DNA of 64,000 nt from an uncultured Pedobacter sp. (GCF_913776295.1 NZ_CAJYOJ010000039.1:62001-126000); one strand, 5' to 3'. Counted from the stretch's first letter, positions 35,368 through 44,176 are shown. Notes: generated by a model from the sequence alone, not told the origin. Made by a program: numbers and translations.

Positions 35368-35452
35368 AAATAAGTGAATGAATGAATTTTGAATGACTGA
35401 ATGAAAACCATTCTTTAATTTATTCCTTCTCTCGGTCAATAATTATATAAAC

Positions 35453-37159
35453 ATGACTATAATAAAGAAACCCAGAACATATATTCCACAGGAGCTAAAC
35501 ATTACCTGGGAAAATTTAGAACCACTTTTTACGGAACTGCAAAACCGCGAAATAAACAGTACGGTTGAATTAGAGCAATGGTTAAAAGACCGTTCAGAGC
35601 TGGAAGCTGCTTTGGAAGAAGACTTTGCCTGGAGATACATTAATATGAGCTGTGATACCGCAAATGAAGAGTTGGTTAAAAACTTCCAGTATTTTGCGAC
35701 GGAAATCGAGCCGAAAATTTCTCCTCTGGCCAATAAATTGAACAAAAAATTTGTTGAAAGTTCGTTTATGGAAAAGTTGGACAAAGAAAAATACTTTGTA
35801 TACAGTCGCGCCATTAAAAAAGCCTTAGAACTTTACCGCGATGAGAACATTGAACTTTTCACTGAGCTTCAGGTAAAACAACAGCAGTACCAAAGTATTA
35901 CCGGTGCCATGAGTGTGGAGCTAAACGGCCAGGAATATACTTTGGAGCAAGCTTCTATTTTTATTAAAGATTTAAACCGCGAAGTTCGCGAACAGGCGTG
36001 GAAGACGATCCAGCAACGCCGCCTGGTTGACAAAGATGATTTAAATATTCTATTTGATGAACTGATCAGGTTGCGCAATCAGGTTGCATTGAATGCGGGT
36101 TTTGAAAACTATCGCGATTATATGTTTCAAGCTTTGGGACGTTTCGACTATACCCCACAGGACTGTTATGATTTTGCCAATGCGATTGAAAAGGAAATTG
36201 TTCCTATTTTAAAGGAACAGGCTGAAAAACGCCGGGAAGCGTTGGCTTTAGAAGAATTGAAGCCCTGGGACCTGGAAGTAAGCGTAAGTGGTAAACCAGC
36301 TTTAAAACCGTTTAACAACGGCGAAGAGCTGATTGATAAAAGTATTGATTGTTTTAATGCCATTGATGAAAAACTGGGTGCCAAACTGGCCACCATGAAA
36401 GCAAACAATCTTTTTGATGTAGAGAGCAGAAAAGGTAAAGCACCAGGCGGTTATAATTACCCGCTGGCTGAAACAGGGGCGCCATTCATCTTTATGAATT
36501 CGGCCAATTCGTTACGTGATTTAACTACTATGGTACACGAAGGCGGCCATGCCATCCATACTTTTTTAACCGCAAATTTAGAACTTAACGATTTTAAGCA
36601 TTGCCCGTCTGAAGTAGCCGAACTGGCATCGATGAGTATGGAGTTAATTTCAATGGATAAATGGGATGTTTATTTCGATAATGCAGAAGATTTAAACCGC
36701 GCTAAAAAAGAACAGCTGGCTGACGTTTTGAAAACATTGCCCTGGGTTGCTGTAATTGATCAGTTTCAACACTGGATTTACACCAATCCTAACCATACAG
36801 CGGCCGACCGTGAAGAAACATTCAAACAGATCTACAGTCGCTTCGGTGCGGGTTTCGCCGATTGGACAGATTTAGCGCAACAATTTGGAAATGTATGGCA
36901 AAAACAACTGCACTTATTTGAAGTTCCATTTTATTACATCGAATACGCCATTGCCCAGCTAGGCGCTATTGCAGTTTGGAAGAATTACAAGGAAAACCCT
37001 GAGAAAGCCTTACAGCAGTATTTGGCAGCACTTGCGCTGGGCTATACCAAACCCATAAACGAGATATACGAAACTGCAGGAATTAAATTTGACTTTAGTG
37101 CCGAATATGTACAGGAACTGGCAAGTTTTGTAAAATCGGAGTTGGAAAAGTTAGGTTAA
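35453..37159 (+). CDS. M3-family oligoendopeptidase
   Basis: This 568-residue cytoplasmic zinc peptidase (PepF/thimet type) cleaves short peptides. The active site is MVHEGGHAIHTF (HExxH at 362-366), with the third ligand Glu in EVAELASMSMELI (Glu390). The N-terminal helical half and C-terminal ALGYTKPINEIYETAGIKFDF are typical. There is no signal peptide. It is a single-gene unit closed by a clear terminator at 37223-37252. Confidence 0.92.
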   Translation: MTIIKKPRTYIPQELNITWENLEPLFTELQNREINSTVELEQWLKDRSELEAALEEDFAWRYINMSCDTANEELVKNFQYFATEIEPKISPLANKLNKKFVESSFMEKLDKEKYFVYSRAIKKALELYRDENIELFTELQVKQQQYQSITGAMSVELNGQEYTLEQASIFIKDLNREVREQAWKTIQQRRLVDKDDLNILFDELIRLRNQVALNAGFENYRDYMFQALGRFDYTPQDCYDFANAIEKEIVPILKEQAEKRREALALEELKPWDLEVSVSGKPALKPFNNGEELIDKSIDCFNAIDEKLGAKLATMKANNLFDVESRKGKAPGGYNYPLAETGAPFIFMNSANSLRDLTTMVHEGGHAIHTFLTANLELNDFKHCPSEVAELASMSMELISMDKWDVYFDNAEDLNRAKKEQLADVLKTLPWVAVIDQFQHWIYTNPNHTAADREETFKQIYSRFGAGFADWTDLAQQFGNVWQKQLHLFEVPFYYIEYAIAQLGAIAVWKNYKENPEKALQQYLAALALGYTKPINEIYETAGIKFDFSAEYVQELASFVKSELEKLG

Positions 37160-37222
37160 GATGAGGTAGAAGGTTGGAAGGCAAAAGGCTGGAAGGTTTC
37201 TCCCCTCACCGTTATATAAATG

Positions 37223-37252
37223 AAAATCGTGGCATTTTGCCACGACTTTTTT
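37223..37252 (+). terminator. Terminator of the M3 peptidase gene
   Basis: Stem TCGTGGC (37227-37233) with GCCACGA (37239-37245), loop ATTTT, then CTTTTTT. It lies 64 bp behind the stop codon. Confidence 0.8.
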
Positions 37253-37261
37253 GGTTTATAA

Positions 37262-37445
37262 CTATACCTGGTCTTAGCGTCTCGCTAGGACTCGATTCCA
37301 GTTCTTTGCCACGGAAACACAGAAGACACGGAAAATAGGCAATAATGCAGAACCTATACCTGGTCTTAGCGTCCCGCTAGGGCTCGATTCCAGTTCTTTG
37401 CCACGGAAACGCAGAAGGCACGGAAACTAGGCAATAATGCAGAAT
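37262..37445. repeat. Two tandem copies of a 92-bp repeat
   Basis: Copy 1 (37262-37353) and copy 2 (37354-37445) differ at about five positions. Each contains TGGTCTTAGCGTC, CTCGATTCCAGTTC, GCCACGGAAACRCAGAAGRC and AGGCAATAATGCAG. A partial third copy follows at 37607-37707. The phrase around GCCACGGAAAC is, from memory, a frequent intergenic repeat in this phylum. The whole spacer 37160-37946 has no credible gene. Confidence 0.85.
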
Positions 37446-37606
37446 CGACAATGTATTTAAATGGATAACTTCAGTTCGATTATCAATGTGGCTTGGGGAT
37501 TATTAGTTAAGTATTAGTGTTGTTTGCGTCGCCCTGAATTCATTTCAGGGTCTTAATAGAATGAAAGATGCTGACCACGAAGTAGCTACAAGGCAATTGA
37601 AAACAC

Positions 37607-37707
37607 CTTATCTGGTCTTAGCGTCTCGCCAAGACCTTAATTCTGCCAAATACCATTAGCATCTCAATAACCATTTGTGCCACGGAAACGCAGAAGGCAC
37701 GGAACAC
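37607..37707. repeat. Diverged third copy of the 92-bp repeat
   Basis: TATCTGGTCTTAGCGTCTCG at the start and GTGCCACGGAAACGCAGAAG towards the end match the tandem copies, with an altered middle (CCAAATACCATTAGCATCTC). It is separated from copy 2 by about 160 bp containing CCCTGAATTCATTTCAGGG. Confidence 0.7.
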
Positions 37708-37794
37708 AAGCGAAACTGTAGGTTTCAACATCCTAAAAATGTTTTTTTTACTGGTAATCAAAATCAAGGTTTTACCCGATGTACCCAAGTGAAT

Positions 37795-37882
37795 AGACCT
37801 GATGGGAATGGAAATCCCTTTTGGAAAGGATATTTGTTTTTCGATCCAAAACTTCCCAAAAGGATTGCAATGTACAGCAGGA
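37795..37882 (+). repeat. Structured intergenic element
   Basis: The block AGACCTGATGGGAATGG ... GCAATGTACAGCAGGAC encloses an 11-bp stem with one bulged C: AATCC-C-TTTTGG (37813-37824) with CCAAAAGGATT (37856-37866). Outer CCTG/CAGG can also pair. The arrangement (CCNGAT..GAAATCC hairpin GGATT..AGCAGGA) is that of an element I remember as repeated in Flavobacteriia and Sphingobacteriia. Whether it is an RNA or a mobile repeat is unknown. Confidence 0.6.
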
Positions 37883-37946
37883 CTAAGCTAAACCTATACC
37901 CCGCAGGCTTTGCTCTCCAAAAACATTCAGCCAGATCCTGAAAACA

Positions 37947-39170
37947 TTAAGCTCCTGCTTCATCCTTTTTTCTGATCCTGAGAATCACAAACATCACTAA
38001 AACCGACAGCAGGATCATGATGAAATAACTATAGCTTAGGTTACGCTCATCTTTAGCTGGGATCAGGTTAACTACTCCATAGCTTAAAAAAGAGACAATT
38101 ACATAGGTAAACCCTCCTGTTAATCCGCCTGCTATCCCCGCATTTTTCGGGAATTTGCTAAGACAGAAGGTAAAATAATTATTAAAGGTAAAACCTGCTC
38201 CTACATGGATCAAAAAGGCAAAGAAAATTAACGACCAAAGGTTGGAAACAAAATTTAAGCTGACCATCATCACTGCTACAAAAACGACCTGTAACAGCGA
38301 GTTGATCATTAATCTTTTGAAGAAGGGCCTGTTAATGGTGGCCTTACCAATAAAGCCACCCACCATCCATGCAAAACCTAAAAACAATGAACTATAACCG
38401 GCAATAACAGGGGAATACTTCAAGTGGTGCTCGATAACAAATGGACCGGTCATATTGTAAACCATTACCATACAATAGGCCAGCCCCAACATGACAATGC
38501 CCAAGGTAAAACTTGTTGTTTTAATCATTTCTAAATAAATGCCTGTGATCTTTTTTAATTGAAAATCAGTAAAGTGTTTTAAAGTTTCACCGCTGAATAA
38601 AAACTCGAGCACCGCAAAAACAAGTGCGAAACCTGCCAAAAAATAGAAATTAGATTCCCAACCAAATACAGTTTGCAGATAACCACCAATAAAGGGTGCT
38701 ACAATTGGCCCGGTAGACCAAATGATAGAAAACAAACTGAGGTAGTGTTTTAACTGGTTTCCTTCGAAGAGATCAACAAAGTATGCTCTTTTGGCTACTA
38801 CAATTGCGCCTACGGTTAGTCCGTGGATAATGCGCATTAAATAAATTAGGTAAATATTATGTGTTGTAGCAATAACTATACTTGCCATTGCAAAAATTAA
38901 CAACGCATACAGGCAGATCTTATACCTCCCAAAACTATCAAGCACGCTTCCGATAAAAAGTTGTGCAACGCCATAACTAATTAAAAAAATACTTAACGTA
39001 AGCTGAACCTGTATACTGCTTACCTGCATTTCGCCTGCCATTGTTGGTAAAGATGGGATATAAATATCAGTGGCAAAGCCCGAAATGGGAATCAGGGCAA
39101 AGGCCAGTAAAGTAGCCAAACCTTGGTGACGCTCTTTAATGTATCTTATGGGTGCTGTTTTTGAATGCAT
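37947..39170 (-). CDS. MFS multidrug exporter, Bcr/CflA type
   Basis: A 407-residue 12-helix drug:proton antiporter. Signatures: ALIPISGFATDIYIPSLPTMAGEM in helix 1 (the Bcr/CflA D-x-Y-x-P-x-x-P pattern), QLFIGSVLDSFGRYKICLYA (motif A loop) and WSTGPIVAPFIGGYLQTVFGW in helix 5. The substrate is unknown. The gene is convergent with the repeat spacer on one side and divergent from the amino-acid permease on the other; that 293-bp spacer shows only the permease -7 box. Confidence 0.85.
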   Translation of the reverse strand: MHSKTAPIRYIKERHQGLATLLAFALIPISGFATDIYIPSLPTMAGEMQVSSIQVQLTLSIFLISYGVAQLFIGSVLDSFGRYKICLYALLIFAMASIVIATTHNIYLIYLMRIIHGLTVGAIVVAKRAYFVDLFEGNQLKHYLSLFSIIWSTGPIVAPFIGGYLQTVFGWESNFYFLAGFALVFAVLEFLFSGETLKHFTDFQLKKITGIYLEMIKTTSFTLGIVMLGLAYCMVMVYNMTGPFVIEHHLKYSPVIAGYSSLFLGFAWMVGGFIGKATINRPFFKRLMINSLLQVVFVAVMMVSLNFVSNLWSLIFFAFLIHVGAGFTFNNYFTFCLSKFPKNAGIAGGLTGGFTYVIVSFLSYGVVNLIPAKDERNLSYSYFIMILLSVLVMFVILRIRKKDEAGA

Positions 39171-39434
39171 ATGGGTACGCTAATCGCTAAAAATATTCGA
39201 ATCAAACATCTACCTAAGTATCCTTAAGGTATCTGATTGACTATGGCAGCAAAATTAGAACTTTGGTTTATCTTAAAATTATGCGAATCAAATAAAGGAT
39301 TATTTAAGCCAAATAATTGCAGATTTTTACTTTAATCTAATAAATTTCCATTTTTTACGCCCTTATTTAACTTTTGAAAACTGCGCAAATAGAAAATTAT
39401 ATCACCCTTTAAACGTTTTTAGCCAAACTTTTTA

Positions 39435-39442
39435 TAAGTTTG
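39435..39442 (+). promoter_or_regulatory. -7 box of the amino-acid permease gene (TAAGTTTG)
   Basis: TAAGTTTG fits TAnnTTTG and lies 21 bp ahead of ATG 39464. It overlaps a TTG at 39440 that would otherwise extend the protein by eight residues, so that start is rejected. Confidence 0.45.
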
Positions 39443-39463
39443 AACAAACAAGCAAACATAAAG

Positions 39464-41410
39464 ATGTTCGAAAAGCTATTCAGAAAGAAATCTATTTCCA
39501 AGATATTAAACGATGCGGCAAAAGGCTATGGCGATCACGAAAATACATTACATAAAACACTAGGAGTACGTGATTTAACCGCCTTTGGCATTGCAGCGAT
39601 TATTGGAGCGGGCATTTTTAGTACGATTGGCAAGGCAAGTGCAGATGGCGGTCCGGCGGTAATTTTTTTATTTATTTTTACAGCGGTAGCCTGTAGTTTT
39701 GCGGCCTTTGCGTATGCAGAGTTTGCCTCAATGGTTCCTGTCTCAGGCAGTGCTTACACTTATTCTTATGTGGCCTTTGGCGAATTAGTGGCCTGGATTA
39801 TCGGCTGGTCGCTTATTATGGAGTATTCTATTGGTAATATCACCGTAGCCATATCCTGGTCAGATTACTTTACCGGATTACTATCCACGATCAAAATACC
39901 TCCGCTCGGCATAGATGGCATCCATGTACCCGACTGGATGACTATGGATTATTTAAGTGCTTATAACGGACACAAACATGCCGAAGCGCTTTTAGCCGCT
40001 GGCAAAAACCTGGCAGACTTAGATTCGGCAACAGCCCTGGCCAATAACGCATGGCTTACTGCTCCAAAAATCGGTAGTTTTCACCTCGTTGCAGATATCC
40101 CTGCCCTGGGTATCATCATTTTAATTACCTGGTTAATTTACCGCGGCATGAAGGAGAGCCGCAACGCCAGTAATGCGATGGTAGTGGTTAAGCTTGCGGT
40201 AATTCTTTTGGTATTGGCGGTAGGTATATTTTATGTAGATACTAAAAATTGGAATCCATTTGCGCCTAATGGAGTTTCAGGTGTTTTAAAGGGCGTTTCG
40301 GCAGTATTTTTTGCCTATATCGGTTTCGATGCCATTTCTACAACGGCTGAAGAATGTAAAAATCCTCAACGCGATTTGCCCCGCGGAATGATGTGGGCCA
40401 TAATTATCTGTACCCTTCTTTATGTGGCAATCGCACTGGTTTTGACGGGTATTGTCAAATCAGATACCTTAGCAGTGGGCGACCCGTTAGCGTTTGTTTT
40501 TGATCAGATTGATTTAAAATTAATGAGCGGCATTATTGCCGTAAGTGCGGTATTTGCCATGGCCAGTGTCCTTTTGGTATTTCAAATGGGCCAGCCGCGG
40601 ATCTGGATGAGCATGAGCAGAGATGGATTGCTGCCAAAATCGTTCTCCAAAATCCATCCAAAGTATAAAACGCCCTCATTTGCCACCATAGTGGTAGGTT
40701 TTGTAGTGGCTGTACCGTCATTGTTTATGAACCTTACCATCGTTACCGATCTTTGTTCCATCGGAACACTTTTCGCTTTCGTACTGGTTTGCGCCGGTGT
40801 GTTGGTGCTACAGAACAGACCTGATGTTCAACGTGGAAAATTCAAAATACCGTATGTAAACAGTAAATTTATTGTTCCCGTTATTCTAATTGGCGCTTTA
40901 ATTTTCGCTTTTACAAAATATGGAAAAGAGACTAAGGCATTCTTCATCAATTCACCTAAAACCGTCCAAACGGTATCCTTTGTTACCTCTTTAAATGGCG
41001 ATGAACTGAAAATTGTTAAAGAAGAAATTGTTAAAAATGCAGCACCACAAATTGTATTGGCCGATAAAGTAGATGCAGAATCTTACTTAAGCGCTTTACC
41101 GGCCGATCGTTATGAACAGTTTATTTCGGCCTCCAAAGTTCCTTTGGAGAAGAAATATGAAAGCGGCTGGGGATTGTTTAAACACAAAATCCCGATGTGG
41201 ATTTTCCTGATCATCTGCGTGGTGATTACTTACTATTGTATCACCAAAAACTTATCGTTGATTCCCGTTTTAGGCTTGATTAGCTGTTTATATATGATGT
41301 GTGAGCTTGGCATCTCAAATTGGATTGGCTTCGGCATCTGGCTGGTAGTTGGGCTGGTAGTTTATTTTGCCTATGGATATAAGCATAGTAAGTTGGCACA
41401 AGAACAGTAG
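39464..41410 (+). CDS. APC-family amino acid permease with soluble insertion
   Basis: A 648-residue transporter of the cationic-amino-acid type (YhdG/CAT-like). Helix 1 has FGIAAIIGAGIFSTIG and helix 6 VFFAYIGFDAISTTAEECKNPQRDLP, both diagnostic. It is much longer than usual (about 480). One extra loop of about 60 residues stands after helix 4-5 (about 130-205, IDGIHVPDWMTMDYLSAYNG); a second, about 85 residues, stands between the last helices (about 490-580, SLNGDELKIVKEEIVKN). Substrate and role of the insertions are unknown. Eight bp separate it from the transposase gene. Confidence 0.85.
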   Translation: MFEKLFRKKSISKILNDAAKGYGDHENTLHKTLGVRDLTAFGIAAIIGAGIFSTIGKASADGGPAVIFLFIFTAVACSFAAFAYAEFASMVPVSGSAYTYSYVAFGELVAWIIGWSLIMEYSIGNITVAISWSDYFTGLLSTIKIPPLGIDGIHVPDWMTMDYLSAYNGHKHAEALLAAGKNLADLDSATALANNAWLTAPKIGSFHLVADIPALGIIILITWLIYRGMKESRNASNAMVVVKLAVILLVLAVGIFYVDTKNWNPFAPNGVSGVLKGVSAVFFAYIGFDAISTTAEECKNPQRDLPRGMMWAIIICTLLYVAIALVLTGIVKSDTLAVGDPLAFVFDQIDLKLMSGIIAVSAVFAMASVLLVFQMGQPRIWMSMSRDGLLPKSFSKIHPKYKTPSFATIVVGFVVAVPSLFMNLTIVTDLCSIGTLFAFVLVCAGVLVLQNRPDVQRGKFKIPYVNSKFIVPVILIGALIFAFTKYGKETKAFFINSPKTVQTVSFVTSLNGDELKIVKEEIVKNAAPQIVLADKVDAESYLSALPADRYEQFISASKVPLEKKYESGWGLFKHKIPMWIFLIICVVITYYCITKNLSLIPVLGLISCLYMMCELGISNWIGFGIWLVVGLVVYFAYGYKHSKLAQEQ

Positions 41411-41418
41411 TAAGCATT

Positions 41419-41970
41419 ATGAAATATAACCCTTTAATACATCATCGAAGATCGATCAGGTTAAAGGGTTACGACTATTCAAAAGCAGGAGCCTATTTTA
41501 TTACCATTTGCTGTGAAGATAGGATTAATAGATTTGGAAAAATTGTAGCTGATGAGATGATCTTAAACCAGTCTGGAACTATCGCTTATAAAGAATGGAT
41601 TAAGTTAGCTGACAGATTTCCAAATTTTGAACTTGACGTATTTCAGATTATGCCTGATCATATGCACGGCATAATTGTTTTATCTGATCTTACTACCGTC
41701 GGGGCGACCCTTGCGGTCGCCCAAAAAGAAGATCCGGTAAACATGACGACCGCGAGGGTCGCCCCGACGATTCCTGATATCATCGGAGCATACAAATCGA
41801 TTGTTTCAAATGCATGCCTGCAGTTGTTTAAATCACATAATAAAATAATGGGAAAGCTATGGCAGCGCAATTATTACGAGCATATTATCCGTAATGAAAG
41901 AGCGTACCAAAATATCTCAAATTATATTATCAATAATCCAAAAAAGTGGAATGAGGATAAGTTTCGTTGA
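41419..41970 (+). CDS. REP-associated tyrosine transposase (RAYT, Y1-HUH)
   Basis: This 183-residue HUH single-strand nuclease is of the TnpA-REP type. It has the N-terminal YDYSKAGAYFITICCEDR, the metal-binding HMH (81-83, MPDHMHGII) and the C-terminal EHIIRNERAYQNISNYIINNPKKW, with Tyr169 as the likely nucleophile (Tyr163 is the alternative). Residues 94-117 are encoded by a 22-bp inverted repeat of REP type, placed in frame between the HUH motif and the rest. No second copy of the gene or of terminal repeats is seen, so it is a domesticated single gene, as usual for RAYTs. Confidence 0.9.
   Translation: MKYNPLIHHRRSIRLKGYDYSKAGAYFITICCEDRINRFGKIVADEMILNQSGTIAYKEWIKLADRFPNFELDVFQIMPDHMHGIIVLSDLTTVGATLAVAQKEDPVNMTTARVAPTIPDIIGAYKSIVSNACLQLFKSHNKIMGKLWQRNYYEHIIRNERAYQNISNYIINNPKKWNEDKFR
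41698..41768. repeat. REP-like inverted repeat inside the transposase gene
   Basis: Left arm 41698-41719 (GTCGGGGCGACCC..) and right arm 41747-41768 (..GGGTCGCCCCGAC) are complementary at 21 of 22 positions, around a 27-bp loop. It is far richer in G and C than the surrounding gene. It encodes TVGATLAVA and TTARVAPT, and the frame stays open throughout. Confidence 0.9.
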
Positions 41971-41973
41971 AAA

Positions 41974-42008
41974 CAAAATCCCCCTTCTTTGACAGAAAGA
42001 GGATTTTG
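41974..42008 (-). terminator. Bidirectional terminator between the transposase and kup units
   Basis: Stem CAAAATCC (41974-41981) with GGATTTTG (42001-42008) and an inner CTTT/AAAG pairing. The minus-strand tail is TTTTC-rich. It sits between converging genes and touches the stop codon of the small membrane protein gene. Confidence 0.6.
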
Positions 42009-42009
42009 T

Positions 42010-42162
42010 CTATTTCTTCTTGATCAAGGCCAGCGCAGTAATCATCACGAGTCCTAATCCAGATGCAATCATGTAACTATTGGCATGATTAAGGTGATAT
42101 ATTTTTGCTATGGGCCCGGCTAAAAACAAGCCGATTCCCAGCATCATAATCGCTTTCCTCAT
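42010..42162 (-). CDS. Small two-helix membrane protein behind kup
   Basis: This 50-residue frame starts at ATG 42162, 3 bp after the kup stop codon: MRKAIMMLGIGLFLAGPIAK, then a short loop IYHLNHANS, a second hydrophobic stretch (MIASGLGLVMITALALI) and KKK. It is a helical hairpin with basic ends, similar in shape to small GldL-start-like or DUF membrane proteins. The tight spacing to kup and the terminator at its end support a real gene. It may assist or regulate Kup; this is inference. Confidence 0.65.
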   Translation of the reverse strand: MRKAIMMLGIGLFLAGPIAKIYHLNHANSYMIASGLGLVMITALALIKKK

Positions 42163-42165
42163 CAA

Positions 42166-44124
42166 TTAAACAGGTAGCCTATGTAATTCAATATCATCTG
42201 GTGTAACAAAAATTAACGGAACTTTCTCTACATCAACATAACTGCTATCCAAACCGAAACTTCGCTCCTCAGATAAACTTAATTTTTTAAGGATAAAGTA
42301 GTAATCCATAATCTGTCTTTCGTAGAAACTCAGTTTGGTAAATTTCGATAAATGTTTTTCCAAAAGTACAAACCTGAAATCGCCCGCAATTTTATGTTTG
42401 TTTAACGAAGCATACTGACTGGTAATATCAATCTCTCCGTTTTTCACCAGCTCTTCAACCACTTTACGGTACAATAAATTTACCCGTTGCTCAATCCTGA
42501 ATCCTAGCCTAAAGTCGATCCTGATTAATTTGCCAGGAATCAGGAATTCAACTTTATAATCCATCGTATATGGCTCATCCATCACGTCAACGTGCACTAA
42601 CCAATACACGTCAGCACGTTTTGGCTCTTTTTGAATGATGGAATAAATAATTTTCGATTCGATTTCCGTTTTAAAATTGGCGCTCGTTAAATAAACTAAC
42701 TGCGAGGAGTATTTCGGAACTGATTCATCACTGCTCAATTCGGTTAAAATCTGGTAGTAATCTTCAATTTCTACATATTTAACAAAACGGTTTTTGATTT
42801 TACGGGCCACAAACCAACTCCACATTACCGTAAATAACAGGGAGCCAATTAATACCGTTACCCAACCACCGTGTAAGAATTTGGTTAGATTACTAATCAA
42901 AAATGTACCTTCAATAATCACATAGGTAAAGAAAAATAAGGCTATTAAATATTTCGGGAAACGCCTGCTTCTTAAATAAAAACTCACCAGAATGGTCGTC
43001 ATCAGCATGGCTATGGTGATAGATAAACCATATGCCGCATCCATTCTCTCCGCTTTTTGAAACCACAGCACAATACTACAGCAACCTATCCATAACATCC
43101 AGTTGATAGATGGTACATATAACTGGCCTTTGGAAACCGATGGATAAATAATCTTAATTTTTGGCCACAGGTTTAATCGTACTGCCTCAGCAATTAAGGT
43201 AAAGGAGCCACTAATTAAAGCCTGACTGGCAATTACCGCTGCCATTGTAGCCAGTATAACCATTGGGATCTGAAACTGGTCTTGCACGATCTGGAAAAAT
43301 GGATTCATTTTTGCCCCGGGAACGTAATTCCCGCTATTTTGCAAAATCCAAACACCCTGACCTAAATAATTTAGAATAAGCGTGAGTTTCACAAAAATCC
43401 AACTGATTCTAATATTATTTCTGCCGCAGTGCCCCAAATCTGAATACAAAGCCTCGGCTCCTGTTGTACATAAAAAAACACCGCCAAGAATTAAAAATGC
43501 TAACTTATTGGTCACCAATAAATGAATGGCATAATAAGGATTGAAAGCCTTTAAAATGCTTAAATCCTTAACTATAAAAGACATTCCCAAAATACCTAAA
43601 ACAGCGAACCAAACGAACATCACCGGGCCAAATAATTTCCCGACAAGGTTGGTTCCAAACTGCTGGATAATAAACAGAATGGTTAAAATGCTTATTACAA
43701 TAGGAATAACTGGTACATCAAATTTGTTGGTAAGCCCCTCAATGGCTGATGTTACCGTAATACTGGGAGTTATAACGCCATCTGCAAGCAATGCACAGCC
43801 CCCTACAACCGCCGGTACCACTAACCACTTAGCCTTTTTGCGTACCAGTGAAAATAAAGAGAAAATACCACCCTCACCCTTGTTATCTGCCCTAAGGGTA
43901 ATAATAACGTACTTAACGGTAGTTTGTAAGGTTAATGTCCAGATGATGCAGGATAAAACGCCCAAAACATTTATTTGATTGATATCCTGCTTCCCGCCTA
44001 AAATTGTAGTGAAAATTGCATTTAAGGTATAAAGGGGTGATGTACCAATGTCTCCAAATACAATTCCTAAACTAATTAGAACACCGCCGGCGGTTAATGC
44101 GTTGACATTTTTATGATTTGACAC
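42166..44124 (-). CDS. kup: Kup-family potassium transporter
   Basis: A low-affinity K+/H+ symporter of 652 residues. The first helix has LGIVFGDIGTSPLYTLNAIF, the KUP hallmark, followed by 12 hydrophobic segments in total (for example FLILGGVFLCTTGAEALYSDLGHCG and GVWILQNSG). A cytoplasmic C-terminal domain of about 190 residues ends in IELHRLPV. The start is GTG at 44124; no in-frame ATG lies near. A promoter TTG-N20-TACTTTTG precedes it. Confidence 0.95.
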   Translation of the reverse strand: MSNHKNVNALTAGGVLISLGIVFGDIGTSPLYTLNAIFTTILGGKQDINQINVLGVLSCIIWTLTLQTTVKYVIITLRADNKGEGGIFSLFSLVRKKAKWLVVPAVVGGCALLADGVITPSITVTSAIEGLTNKFDVPVIPIVISILTILFIIQQFGTNLVGKLFGPVMFVWFAVLGILGMSFIVKDLSILKAFNPYYAIHLLVTNKLAFLILGGVFLCTTGAEALYSDLGHCGRNNIRISWIFVKLTLILNYLGQGVWILQNSGNYVPGAKMNPFFQIVQDQFQIPMVILATMAAVIASQALISGSFTLIAEAVRLNLWPKIKIIYPSVSKGQLYVPSINWMLWIGCCSIVLWFQKAERMDAAYGLSITIAMLMTTILVSFYLRSRRFPKYLIALFFFTYVIIEGTFLISNLTKFLHGGWVTVLIGSLLFTVMWSWFVARKIKNRFVKYVEIEDYYQILTELSSDESVPKYSSQLVYLTSANFKTEIESKIIYSIIQKEPKRADVYWLVHVDVMDEPYTMDYKVEFLIPGKLIRIDFRLGFRIEQRVNLLYRKVVEELVKNGEIDITSQYASLNKHKIAGDFRFVLLEKHLSKFTKLSFYERQIMDYYFILKKLSLSEERSFGLDSSYVDVEKVPLIFVTPDDIELHRLPV

Positions 44125-44145
44125 TTCGTTGATTATTTAGTGCGG

Positions 44146-44176
44146 CAAAAGTAAACTAACTATAACAATTTAACAA
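44146..44176 (-). promoter_or_regulatory. Promoter of kup
   Basis: On the minus strand TTG (44174-44176) and TACTTTTG (44146-44153) are 20 bp apart. The -7 box ends 21 bp before the GTG start. It is one of the best matches to the Bacteroidota consensus in this window. Confidence 0.6.

Noticed and set aside
37675..37941. An 88-codon plus-strand frame in the spacer behind the M3 peptidase gene
   Set aside because: It runs through the third copy of the 92-bp repeat and the structured element, and its product has no protein-like pattern.
39440..39463. TTG start giving the amino-acid permease eight extra residues
   Set aside because: The -7 box TAAGTTTG overlaps this codon, so it would not be in the transcript. 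ATG 39464 is used.
41419..41970. A complete insertion sequence of the IS200 type
   Set aside because: The HUH protein is of the RAYT class, and no left- or right-end hairpins or accessory gene were found around it; only the internal palindrome is present.
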